Part shown: one piece after another, positions 26,447-33,857 of the stretch
How positions within the stretch are numbered: the stretch's first letter is position 1
Layout: each line of letters starts with the position of its first letter
NCBI GenBank assembly: GCA_017515635.1
Contig: JAFWFO010000044.1
Location: 1 to 64,000, forward strand
Direction: 5' to 3'
Length of the DNA stretch: 64,000 nucleotides
DNA from: Selenomonadaceae bacterium
GTDB lineage: Bacteria; Bacillota; Negativicutes; Selenomonadales; Selenomonadaceae
Program-made: the position numbers and the translations under genes
The notes under the pieces: model-generated
Databases searched by the model: none
Seen by the model: only the letters and a program-made list of their open reading frames with translations
What the model was told of the DNA's origin: nothing

Positions 26447-27687
26447 AAATTTCTTCCGTTATCGAAAACAATCTTTGCGTCTCCTGCGGAATCTGCGCGG
26501 GCGTCTGTCCGAAAAAATGTATAGCGAGCACATATCGACGCGGCAGTTACTTGCCGACGATTGACGAAAAAATTTGCGTGAACTGCGGACTTTGCCACAA
26601 ACTTTGTCCTGGCAAATCGAGCGATTACCTGAAACTTTCTGCGGCGAACGGTGAAACTACACCCAAAAATATTTTTGTCGGCAATGCGAAAGTTTGTCTC
26701 ATCGCGCAAACGAAATTGGCTCAAATTCTTGCGAAGTCTTCAAGCGGCGGAGTGGTCACGACTTTGGTCGGAAATCTTTTGACGAAAAAAATTTACGACG
26801 CGGCATTTCTGGTCGACACTTACAATTACGACGAGGAAATTTTTTCGCAAAAATATTCGGCGGACTCGAATTTTACATCGACGCCCAAAAGTCGCTATCT
26901 TACAGTCAACCACAGTCGCGCCGTTGACTTCATGATAAAAAATCCCGATGCAAAAATTATTTTAGTCGGGACGCCTTGTTTCGTTCAGGGGATTTTGAAC
27001 GTCATTGAGCATTTCAAGTTGCGACGCGAAAATTATTTGTTGGTCGGGCTGTTTTGCGATAAGACCATGAATTATCACGTGTGGCAACACTTCAAAAGTT
27101 TTTTCGACGCCGAAAATCCGTTGCGAAAACTTTTTTTCCGCGACAAAGACGCCGACGGTTGGCCGGGGCATGTCGGGCTTGAAACGGCGAATCGAAAAAT
27201 TTTCATGCCGCGACAATTTCGTATGCAGATGAAAAATTTTTTCTGCTTGGAACGCTGTCTGTATTGCCTGGACAAGCTCAATCAATTCGCGGATATTTCT
27301 TGCGGCGACAATTACACAGGCTTGAAGTTTCCTGCGCTGCTGAATCCGAAAGCCGGCACAAGCAATGTAATTGTTCGCACGAATCGCGGTTTGGAAGTCT
27401 TGAAAAAATTTGCCGACAATTTTTATCTGCACGAAATTTCTTTGGCGGATATTGTGCGTTCTCAACATCTCGACAAACGCTTGAAGAATTTTATTTTCGG
27501 CGAATATAAGTCCGCGCAAATCGGCTATCCGATTAACGTCGTGCCCGCAGAAATTTCCTGCGAAATTCCCGAAAATCCGAATCATCGGCTTGAATATGAT
27601 TCGCTCCTTGCGCAACAAAAAATCGGACGCGAAGAATTTTTCCCTCAAGTGGCGGCCTCAATCCGCCTCAAGACAATTCGCAAATAA
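26443..27687 (+). CDS. FrhB-like iron-sulfur protein (coenzyme F420 hydrogenase beta-subunit family)
   Basis: The 414-residue product has two 4Fe-4S motifs at the start, CVSCGICAGVCPKKC (about 12-26) and CVNCGLCHKLCPG (about 46-58). The FrhB N- and C-terminal domains follow, with SSSGGVVTTLVGNLL near 102, VGTPCFVQGI near 180 and FADISCGDNYTG near 285. Bacterial members often sit beside polysaccharide pyruvyl transferases, as here, and are thought to be flavin-linked reductases without F420. It overlaps the preceding gene by ATGA, so the two are translated together. The electron partner and the reaction are not known. Confidence 0.82.
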   Translation: MKISSVIENNLCVSCGICAGVCPKKCIASTYRRGSYLPTIDEKICVNCGLCHKLCPGKSSDYLKLSAANGETTPKNIFVGNAKVCLIAQTKLAQILAKSSSGGVVTTLVGNLLTKKIYDAAFLVDTYNYDEEIFSQKYSADSNFTSTPKSRYLTVNHSRAVDFMIKNPDAKIILVGTPCFVQGILNVIEHFKLRRENYLLVGLFCDKTMNYHVWQHFKSFFDAENPLRKLFFRDKDADGWPGHVGLETANRKIFMPRQFRMQMKNFFCLERCLYCLDKLNQFADISCGDNYTGLKFPALLNPKAGTSNVIVRTNRGLEVLKKFADNFYLHEISLADIVRSQHLDKRLKNFIFGEYKSAQIGYPINVVPAEISCEIPENPNHRLEYDSLLAQQKIGREEFFPQVAASIRLKTIRK

Positions 27688-27708
27688 ATTTGCCGGCAGA
27701 AATTTTGC

Positions 27709-27738
27709 TTGAATAATCAGCCGCGATTATGATATTAT
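27709..27738 (+). promoter_or_regulatory. Promoter for the glucitol EIIA-like gene
   Basis: TTGAAT (27709-27714), an 18-base spacer and TATTAT (27733-27738). It shares the TTTTGCTTGAAT block and the closing ATGATA-TATTC pattern with the promoter at 25189. Confidence 0.55.
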
Positions 27739-27760
27739 TCGCGCAAGGAGGGGATTATAC

Positions 27761-28123
27761 ATGCAGGTTAAGTACGAAACGAAGATGACAGCCGTCGGTA
27801 AAGACGCGCCGACTTATCTTTCGAGCAACAGCAGTTTTATTTTGATCAACGAAAAAATTCGTCCGGCGTTGGCGGATATGGTCGTCGAGCACACAGTCGT
27901 TGAATTGACTGCCGACATCGTCCCGGGTGACAAACTCAAGGTCGGCAAAAGCGAATTCGAAGTTGTTTCCGTTGGCGACGCGGTGAATAAAAATCTGCGC
28001 GAAGAAGGTCACTGCACGATTGTTGTCAACGGCGTGGCGACAATGCCCGGACAAATCGCCGTCAAAGGTGTGCGTCCGCCGCGTCTGCGTTTCGGCAACG
28101 AGATTAAATTCTACGCCGAATAA
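27761..28123 (+). CDS. PTS glucitol/sorbitol-type EIIA protein (orphan)
   Basis: The 120-residue product matches the GutA/SrlB family of small EIIA proteins that carry phosphate from HPr to the glucitol EIIB. It has the family pattern of an early NEKIRPALADMVVEHTVVEL segment, whose His is the likely phosphorylation site, then GDKLKVGKSEFEVVSVGDAV, LREEGHCTIVVNG and a closing GNEIKFYAE. No EIIB or EIIC, sorbitol dehydrogenase or regulator lies beside it, so it may have a regulatory role. AGGAGGGG precedes the ATG. It has its own promoter and terminator. Confidence 0.8.
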   Translation: MQVKYETKMTAVGKDAPTYLSSNSSFILINEKIRPALADMVVEHTVVELTADIVPGDKLKVGKSEFEVVSVGDAVNKNLREEGHCTIVVNGVATMPGQIAVKGVRPPRLRFGNEIKFYAE

Positions 28124-28148
28124 AATCTGTCCGAACAAAAAAAATTTC

Positions 28149-28177
28149 AGCCCCCACGTCGAACGCGAGGGCTTTTT
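28149..28177 (+). terminator. Terminator after the EIIA-like gene
   Basis: AGCCCCCACG and CGCGAGGGCT pair imperfectly around TCGAA and are followed by TTTTT. It lies 26 bases after the stop. Confidence 0.65.
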
Positions 28178-28180
28178 CGG

Positions 28181-28210
28181 TTGCAAAACTTCGTAACGGC
28201 GTTGTAAAAT
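28181..28210 (+). promoter_or_regulatory. Promoter for the HIT protein gene
   Basis: TTGCAA (28181-28186), an 18-base spacer and TAAAAT (28205-28210) lie 30 bases before the ATG and directly after the preceding terminator. Confidence 0.5.
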
Positions 28211-28240
28211 CATTGCGAAAAAATTTTTGGAGGTATCAAC

Positions 28241-28588
28241 ATGAACGACTGCGTATTTTGCGGCATCGCGGCGGGACAAATTCCGTCGCAAAAAGTTTTC
28301 GAGGATGACAGCGTTATCGCGTTCAAAGATTTAAGCCCGAAAGCTCCCGTGCACGTGCTGATTGTTCCGAAAAAACACATTCAAAGCGTCGCGCAATTCC
28401 AAAGCGAAGACAAAGAACTTGCCGCGCACATTTTCGTTGACGTGGTGCCCAAACTCGCCACGGAACTCGGAATTTCCGACGGCGGTTTTCGTTTGGTCGT
28501 GAACACGGGCGACGACGGCGGACAAACCGTCAGTCATCTGCACGTTCATTTACTCGGCGGCAGAAAAATGACTTGGCCGCCCGGCTGA
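28241..28588 (+). CDS. hinT: HIT-family nucleotide phosphoramidase (HinT)
   Basis: HinT-type proteins hydrolyse AMP-lysine and other nucleoside phosphoramidates. The 115-residue product begins DCVFCGIAAGQIPSQKVFED with the CxxC zinc pair. It carries APVHVLIVPKKHIQSVAQ near 35 and ends with the histidine triad HLHVHLLGG near 98-106 after DDGGQTVS. Length and content are typical. GGAGG lies 7 bases before the ATG. It is a single gene between terminators. Confidence 0.95.
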   Translation: MNDCVFCGIAAGQIPSQKVFEDDSVIAFKDLSPKAPVHVLIVPKKHIQSVAQFQSEDKELAAHIFVDVVPKLATELGISDGGFRLVVNTGDDGGQTVSHLHVHLLGGRKMTWPPG

Positions 28589-28610
28589 AACTCAAGTAGG
28601 CATTTCCAAT

Positions 28611-28645
28611 AAAAAACTCCCCGACGCGTTGTTGAGGAGTTTTTT
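28611..28645. terminator. Bidirectional terminator between hinT and korC
   Basis: Perfect ten-base arms AAAAAACTCC and GGAGTTTTTT enclose a 15-base loop. The A and T runs make it functional for both converging transcripts. Confidence 0.85.
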
Positions 28646-28660
28646 GTTGCGAAAAAATTT

Positions 28661-29182
28661 TTAAACAGCGTCGTAACCGAGTTGCAAGGCCGTCATGTTT
28701 TGTTCGACGGTGTGCGACGGGACGCGATTTGCCACGGATTTTTTTATCGTCTCGAAGTCGACGAGCTTTGTGACTTTGACAATCACGCCGAGCGCGACGA
28801 TATTCGCGAACAAACTTTTGCCGAGTTTTTCGACGGCAAGTTTCGTTATCGGGACGCGAACAATATTTTTGAACGCGGGCGAATTCGGAACCAAATCGTC
28901 GTCCAAAATCAAAGTTCCGTTCGGATTCAAATCGCTGAAATATTTATCCGCCGCCTTTTGCGTCATTGCCAACACGAAATCGGGATTTTTCACGTGCGGA
29001 TGATAAATTTTTTCGTCGTCGATGATGACTTCGGACTTCGACGCGCCGCCGCGAGCTTCGGGGCCGTAACTTTGCGATTGAACGGCGTTTTTGCCTTCGG
29101 AGACAGCCGCTTCAGCCAAAATAATCGCCGCAGTGATGACACCTTGCCCGCCTGAGCCGGAAAGTCTGAGTTGTTTACGCAT
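28661..29182 (-). CDS. korC: 2-oxoacid:ferredoxin oxidoreductase, gamma subunit
   Basis: The 173-residue gamma subunit has the opening RKQLRLSGSGGQGVITAAII, then QSYGPEARGGASKSEVIID near 40 and PDFVLAMTQKAADKY near 70, as in KorC/VorC. With the alpha and beta subunits it forms the thiamine-dependent enzyme that oxidises a 2-oxoacid to acyl-CoA and reduces ferredoxin, or runs in reverse. The start is ATG 29182 with GGAGG upstream, overlapping the korB stop by 8 bases. It is last in the korDABC order. Confidence 0.9.
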   Translation of the reverse strand: MRKQLRLSGSGGQGVITAAIILAEAAVSEGKNAVQSQSYGPEARGGASKSEVIIDDEKIYHPHVKNPDFVLAMTQKAADKYFSDLNPNGTLILDDDLVPNSPAFKNIVRVPITKLAVEKLGKSLFANIVALGVIVKVTKLVDFETIKKSVANRVPSHTVEQNMTALQLGYDAV

Positions 29183-30008
29183 TTTTAGCACCTCCGGCAA
29201 TTTCTTTGACGTGTTGATAAGCCGCGTCGTAAGTTTCGGCTTCGGCTTTGTAAAACAGACCAATCGGGAATTTGTCGCCGATTTTTTTATCGTCGGTGAG
29301 TTTGTCCCAAACATTTTTCATAACGGCGTTGTCGCGCATCCACGCCATCATTTTTGCGGGGTCGCCGAGTTTATTTCGCCGCCCGTAAGCCGTCGGGCAT
29401 TGCACCAAAACTTCCACGAACGAAAATCCGCGATTGTTCAAGCCATCGTCAATCATTTTGACGAGATGTTGAACGTGAAACGCCGTCGAACGAGCAACGT
29501 AAGTCGCACCCGCCGCTTCAGCGAGTTTGCACGCGTCAAAAGGTCTGTCAACGCTTCCGTAAGGCGCGGTTGTGGCTTTTTTGCCGAGCGGAGTCATCGG
29601 GGACGCCTGCCCGCCCGTCATACCGTAAATATTGTTGTTGAACAGCACGACAGTCAAATCGACATTGCGTCTGCAGCCGTGAATGAAATGATTGCCGCCA
29701 ATCGCCGTGCAATCGCCGTCGCCGGTGATAACAATGACGTTTAAATCGGGATTCGCGAGTTTGACGCCCGTCGCGAACGGAATTGCGCGCCCGTGAGCCG
29801 TGTGGAGCGTGTCGAAATCCATGTAACCGCTTGCACGCGAACTGCAACCGATGCCGCTGACGATAACGGTGTTGTCCTGCGTGAAGTTGGGATTTTTTTC
29901 AATCGCCTGAACGATGGCTTTCATTGCAATGCCGTTTCCGCAACCGGGGCACCACAAATGCGGCAGACGATTTTGGCGGAAAAATTTTTCGTAAGTGCGC
30001 TCAACCAT
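29175..30008 (-). CDS. korB: 2-oxoacid:ferredoxin oxidoreductase, beta subunit (TPP-binding)
   Basis: The 277-residue beta subunit carries the thiamine diphosphate site. The key segments are LPHLWCPGCGNGIAMKAIVQ near the start, VSGIGCSSRASGYMDFDTLH near 50, and VITGDGDCTAIGGNHFIHGC near 95, with GDGD and a downstream NNNIYGMTGGQ as the metal and diphosphate motif. The gene abuts korA with no gap, and GGAGG lies 8 bases before its ATG. Substrate choice (2-oxoglutarate or branched-chain) cannot be told from this alone, but the DABC gene order is typical of 2-oxoglutarate enzymes. Confidence 0.92.
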   Translation of the reverse strand: MVERTYEKFFRQNRLPHLWCPGCGNGIAMKAIVQAIEKNPNFTQDNTVIVSGIGCSSRASGYMDFDTLHTAHGRAIPFATGVKLANPDLNVIVITGDGDCTAIGGNHFIHGCRRNVDLTVVLFNNNIYGMTGGQASPMTPLGKKATTAPYGSVDRPFDACKLAEAAGATYVARSTAFHVQHLVKMIDDGLNNRGFSFVEVLVQCPTAYGRRNKLGDPAKMMAWMRDNAVMKNVWDKLTDDKKIGDKFPIGLFYKAEAETYDAAYQHVKEIAGGAKNA

Positions 30009-31139
30009 TTATTTCACCTCCGCGATAAGTTCATCAATCGCCGCAGAAATTTCTTCCGGCTCAAAAATCGTCATATCGTATTTCGCGCAGAGTTTGACGG
30101 GACATTTTGCGACGCGTTCGACTTCATTGACGAGCTGACCGAAATTCAATTCCGCAACAATCAGCCCGCGCAGATTTTTCGACAGCTCACGAATAATTTT
30201 GTCGGCGAACGGGAAAATCGTCACCAAACGAACGAAACCGACTTTCAAGCCGCGTTTGCGTGCGTCCAGAACAGATTCGTAAGCCGTGCGCGCCGTCCCG
30301 CCGAAACTCAAGACCGCAAATTCCGCATCGTCCATGAATTCGGTTTGGACTTCGATAATTTCGTCCTCTGCGCGGGAAATTTTTTCGTGCATACGTTTAA
30401 TGGCTTCGCGAGTGACTTTGGGACTGCCGACGGGGAATCCCGTTTCGTCGTGAATCAAGCCCGTAACGTGAATGTGAAAACCTTCGCCGAAGTTCGCGAC
30501 GTTCGGAACCAAATCTTCATCGGGCTTGTAAGGCTCGTAACCTTCAGCGCGGGAAATTTTCGGCTTGCGACGCGGATAAACTTCAACATCTGCGGGAAGT
30601 TCGACATTTTCGCGCAGGTGCCCGACAATTTCATCCGTCAACAAAATTACGGGCGTGCGAAAACGTTCTGCGTAATTGACGGCTTTAACCGCAATGTCAA
30701 ACGCCTCGCGAACGCTCCACGGGCTCAAAACGATAATCGAATGGTCGCCGTGCGTGCCCCAACGTGCCTGCATAACGTCGCCTTGACTCGGTGCGGTGGG
30801 TTGTCCCGTCGAAGGGCCGACGCGCTGAACGTTGACGATAACGACAGGAATTTCAGCGGCAGACGCGTAACCGATTAATTCTTGCTTCAAGCTGATACCG
30901 GGACCGCTCGACGCCGTCAAAACTTTTTTGCCCGCAAGTGACGCGCCGAGAATAACGCCCATGCTGGCAATTTCGTCTTCCATTTGAACGAACGTGCCGC
31001 CGACTTTCGGCAAAAGTTTCGCCATACCTTCGGCAATTTCGGTCGACGGAGTTATCGGGTAGCCGCCGAAAAATCTGACGCCCGCTTTAAGTGCGCCTTC
31101 GGCAATGGCTTCGTTGCCCTGCATCAATCGTGCGCTCAT
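30009..31139 (-). CDS. korA: 2-oxoacid:ferredoxin oxidoreductase, alpha subunit
   Basis: The 376-residue alpha subunit begins MSARLMQGNEAIAEGALKAG and has GGYPITPSTEIAEGMA near 24, the conserved pyruvate-oxidoreductase-type motif. It continues with TASSGPGISLKQELIGYA near 76, the Q-x-x-R-x-G-P-S-T-G-type segment VQRVGPSTGQPTAPSQGD near 104, and the transketolase-like C-terminal domain. It overlaps the korD stop by 4 bases and abuts korB. It belongs to the anaerobic reductive or oxidative carbon flow together with ferredoxin. Confidence 0.93.
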   Translation of the reverse strand: MSARLMQGNEAIAEGALKAGVRFFGGYPITPSTEIAEGMAKLLPKVGGTFVQMEDEIASMGVILGASLAGKKVLTASSGPGISLKQELIGYASAAEIPVVIVNVQRVGPSTGQPTAPSQGDVMQARWGTHGDHSIIVLSPWSVREAFDIAVKAVNYAERFRTPVILLTDEIVGHLRENVELPADVEVYPRRKPKISRAEGYEPYKPDEDLVPNVANFGEGFHIHVTGLIHDETGFPVGSPKVTREAIKRMHEKISRAEDEIIEVQTEFMDDAEFAVLSFGGTARTAYESVLDARKRGLKVGFVRLVTIFPFADKIIRELSKNLRGLIVAELNFGQLVNEVERVAKCPVKLCAKYDMTIFEPEEISAAIDELIAEVK

Positions 31140-31351
31140 TTCGCCGCCTCCTTTGCCGGTTTAATTTTGTCCATGAAAATCGCGTAATCGGGACAGCGCA
31201 GCTCACACTGCCCGCAAGCTATGCAATTTTCGTGATTGGCGACGTAAACTTTGCCGAGCGTGTCCAAAGCCAAAACTTGCTTCGGACAAAACGACACGCA
31301 AATTCCGCAACCTTTGCACCGCTCAAGCTTGAGCGTGAATTCAGACTTCAT
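31136..31351 (-). CDS. korD: 4Fe-4S ferredoxin-like delta subunit
   Basis: The 71-residue product has two cluster motifs, CKGCGICVSFCPKQV near 13 and CIACGQCELRCPDYAIF near 45. It serves as the electron-transfer subunit of the 2-oxoacid oxidoreductase. The start is ATG 31351, with GGAGAG 8 bases upstream. It overlaps the end of the small PIN-linked gene by 11 bases, so the kor operon is probably read through from that pair. Confidence 0.9.
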   Translation of the reverse strand: MKSEFTLKLERCKGCGICVSFCPKQVLALDTLGKVYVANHENCIACGQCELRCPDYAIFMDKIKPAKEAAK

Positions 31352-31580
31352 TTGTGCTCTCTCCTTTGAAAATTTTATCGTCTGGGTGTTGCTTGGCAAA
31401 TTCAATCAAAGCGGCGTGAAGTTCGCCCGCAGTCATTTTATCGTAATGTTCGCGTTGCCACTCGGTATAATCGCTTTTGTCAGTTTTTACGAGAACGATA
31501 AAACGTTGCGCCTCGATAATTCCCAAATTATCAATCAGACACCTCATGCCTTGCGCCATCAAATCGTCGGGATGTGTCAT
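31341..31580 (-). CDS. Small protein paired with the PIN-domain gene (antitoxin candidate)
   Basis: The 79-residue product reads through DDLMAQGMRCLIDNLGIIEA, QRFIVLVKTDKSDYTEWQRE and HYDKMTAGELHAALIEFAKQ. I recall similar short proteins of unknown function next to PIN proteins in other bacteria, but cannot check it. GGAGG lies 8 bases before the ATG, inside the end of the PIN gene, which it overlaps by 50 bases in another frame. It also overlaps korD. Antitoxins usually precede the toxin; here the order is reversed. Confidence 0.6.
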   Translation of the reverse strand: MTHPDDLMAQGMRCLIDNLGIIEAQRFIVLVKTDKSDYTEWQREHYDKMTAGELHAALIEFAKQHPDDKIFKGESTNEV

Positions 31581-32022
31581 ATCGATTTTCCTCCAAAATT
31601 TTAATGAATTCGACAGGGTTTAGCAGAATAATTTCGCTGGTTTTGTATTTCAGCAATCTGTCATCCGTCGACAAAAAATAATCGCACTCTGCCAATACCG
31701 CGCTCGCGACGTGATAAGCATCTTTAGGTTTCACGCCTGTGGATATGATTTTTTCCGACAAATTCAAGACTTTCTCGCCAAAATTCATATCAATATGGAT
31801 TTTCGAGTATGTTTTCATAAAATCGGCAACGGATTCTTTGCGAATTTCGTTTTTGCATTGGCTGTTTTCATAGTGCAAGATATGCGATGTCGCCAATTCA
31901 AGCACACCAGATTTAATCTTTTCTTGAACGAACAATATCGCTTGCGTCTCCACAAAAATCCGCGTAAAGTCTTGATCGTCGAACGGTCTGCCGAAACAAC
32001 AGTTGTCAAGATAAATTCGCAA
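31531..32022 (-). CDS. PIN-domain ribonuclease-like protein (toxin candidate)
   Basis: The 163-residue product has the PIN pattern: RIYLDNCCFGRPFDDQ with the first acidic residue at position 6, a Glu-containing TSHILHYENS segment, GVKPKDAYHVASAV with an Asp near 115, and YFLSTDDRLLKY near 130. These acidic residues coordinate Mg or Mn in VapC-type RNases. The start is set at TTG 32022, with GGAGG 8 bases before it. It overlaps the small downstream gene by 50 bases. A toxin-antitoxin role is inferred from this pairing. Confidence 0.75.
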   Translation of the reverse strand: MRIYLDNCCFGRPFDDQDFTRIFVETQAILFVQEKIKSGVLELATSHILHYENSQCKNEIRKESVADFMKTYSKIHIDMNFGEKVLNLSEKIISTGVKPKDAYHVASAVLAECDYFLSTDDRLLKYKTSEIILLNPVEFIKILEENRYDTSRRFDGARHEVSD

Positions 32023-32115
32023 TGTCAATGCCTCCGAAAAATTTAGCGTAAAACTTTCGCGAAAAAATTCTTCAATCCTGCGCGGGCTGTAAAATATTTT
32101 GTATTCTTGACGACT

Positions 32116-33852
32116 TCAATCGGCGACCGCAGTCAAAAATTTTTCCAGCCCTTCGCGTTCCGTGACGTAAATCGTGCGCTGATTCGTGAAGATGACAAAG
32201 CCGGGTTTCGCGCCCGAAGGTTTCTTGACGAAGCGGCATTGAACGTAGTCGACGGGAACTTTCGACGAGCCTTGAGCTTTGGAAAAATGCGCGGCGATTT
32301 CTGCGGCAAGCAACAAAGTTTCGTCGCTGACATTTGAACTGCGAACAATGACGTGCGAACCCGTGATGTCTTTCGTGTGGAGCCACAAATCATCGGGCGC
32401 GGCGATTTTAAACGTCAAGCGATCGTTCTGCGAATTATTTTTACCGACAAGAATTTCCGTGCCGTCGGGCGCGATAAATTTCAACGGTTGCGGTTTCTTG
32501 CTCAGCGCAGATTTTTTCCGAGACTCTTTGAGATAACCGCCCGCAATTAATTCCGTGCGAATTTCGTCAATGTCGGCAATCGTCGTGCTTGCAGTCAAGG
32601 CGTGCGCGATACTTTCCAGATAAAAAATTTCTGCGCGGCAAAGTTCAATTTGCTCCGTGATAAATTTCGTCGAACGCTTTAACTTGTCGTATTTTTTATA
32701 GCAGGTCTGAACGTTCGCGGCAACCGTCAAGCGGCGGTCAAGCGGAATTGAAATTTTTTCGCCTGCCTCGCTGTAGATGTTCGCGACGGTAATTTCGTCG
32801 TCGGCGTGGTCTTTGAGCTGATAACGATACGTCGACAAATTATCGGCGCGAATTCGCCAATCGTCGGCATTTTCGGCGGCGGCAAGTTCGTTTTCGAGCA
32901 CGGAAATTTTATTCGTGGCGCGGCGCAATTCGTTGTTGACAAGCTTGGAAAATTTTTCTTTGTCGGGCGGCACGTAACTGCCCGCAATTTCGTCGGCGGT
33001 CTCCAAAAGTTCCGACAGCGTTTCAAACGTGCGAATTTCACCGCGCAGATAATTCAGCTTGACGGCGGATATTGCCAAAATTTTTCCTGCGTCGGCGACA
33101 ATCATGCACGGCGTCGGATTTTTTGCGGCGTCACGAATTTCAATCAGCGCATATTTCAAGCTGTCGAAGTCTGCGGCGTCGAGTTCGGAAATTTTTATTT
33201 CGGTGGGCAAACCTGCCAGAAAAATCGTTTCGCGAACACTTTGGGGGCCGAAGCCTTGACACGAATTCATAATCGCCTTGTCGAGCCGCAAATCTTCAGC
33301 CTTGACGTGCTCCAAAATTTTTTCAATGTCCGTCGCGAAGATGTCAAATTTCTCCTGCGCGGGCGGCATTTGATAATTTTGATTCGGCAGGACGGTTCGC
33401 ACGCGGCTGGAATTCGTGCCGATTTTTTTCAGCGCGTCGACAATCTGCCCGTCACGAATCAAAATCAAATTGCTGTATTTGCCGATGAGTTCCGCCGCAA
33501 GCGTGAACGTTTGAATTTTCCCGCCCGCGCCGATTGAATCCACGTCGATAAAAATTATTCGGTCAAGTTCATGTTGTCGTACTGCGGCAATTCGTCCGCC
33601 TTCGAGATTTTTTCGCAAGACCATGCAAAACGTCGGCGGTTCGGGTAAATTTTCGGGAGCCTTGCTTAAAATGTGCACTGACGGATTTTGCGGCGCGGTT
33701 GAAATTCTCAGCAGAAAAGTTTTGCCCGGCTGCCGAATCGTCAAAGTTAAGTTCGCTTTATTTTGTTGAGTGATTTTATCGACGCGCCCGCCGACCAAAA
33801 ATTTTTCGAGTTCCAAAGTCAGCGGCCGCATCGAAAAGCCGTCCAAGTTCAA
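32116..33852 (-). CDS. rqcH: NFACT family ribosome quality-control protein RqcH (FbpA-like)
   Basis: RqcH binds obstructed 50S subunits with peptidyl-tRNA and adds C-terminal alanine tails that mark the chain for decay. The 578-residue product has the N-terminal NFACT-N domain (MNLDGFSMRPLTLELEKFLVGGRVDKITQ region) and helix-hairpin-helix and coiled-coil segments. It ends with the NFACT-R domain, containing FIAPDGTEILVGKNNSQND near 460 and DDLWLHTKDITGSHVIVRS near 500. GAGGTG lies 5 bases before TTG 33852. The gene follows the rhamnan-like gene after 5 bases. Older names call it fibronectin-binding protein. Confidence 0.92.
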   Translation of the reverse strand: MNLDGFSMRPLTLELEKFLVGGRVDKITQQNKANLTLTIRQPGKTFLLRISTAPQNPSVHILSKAPENLPEPPTFCMVLRKNLEGGRIAAVRQHELDRIIFIDVDSIGAGGKIQTFTLAAELIGKYSNLILIRDGQIVDALKKIGTNSSRVRTVLPNQNYQMPPAQEKFDIFATDIEKILEHVKAEDLRLDKAIMNSCQGFGPQSVRETIFLAGLPTEIKISELDAADFDSLKYALIEIRDAAKNPTPCMIVADAGKILAISAVKLNYLRGEIRTFETLSELLETADEIAGSYVPPDKEKFSKLVNNELRRATNKISVLENELAAAENADDWRIRADNLSTYRYQLKDHADDEITVANIYSEAGEKISIPLDRRLTVAANVQTCYKKYDKLKRSTKFITEQIELCRAEIFYLESIAHALTASTTIADIDEIRTELIAGGYLKESRKKSALSKKPQPLKFIAPDGTEILVGKNNSQNDRLTFKIAAPDDLWLHTKDITGSHVIVRSSNVSDETLLLAAEIAAHFSKAQGSSKVPVDYVQCRFVKKPSGAKPGFVIFTNQRTIYVTEREGLEKFLTAVAD

Positions 33853-33857
33853 AGGTA

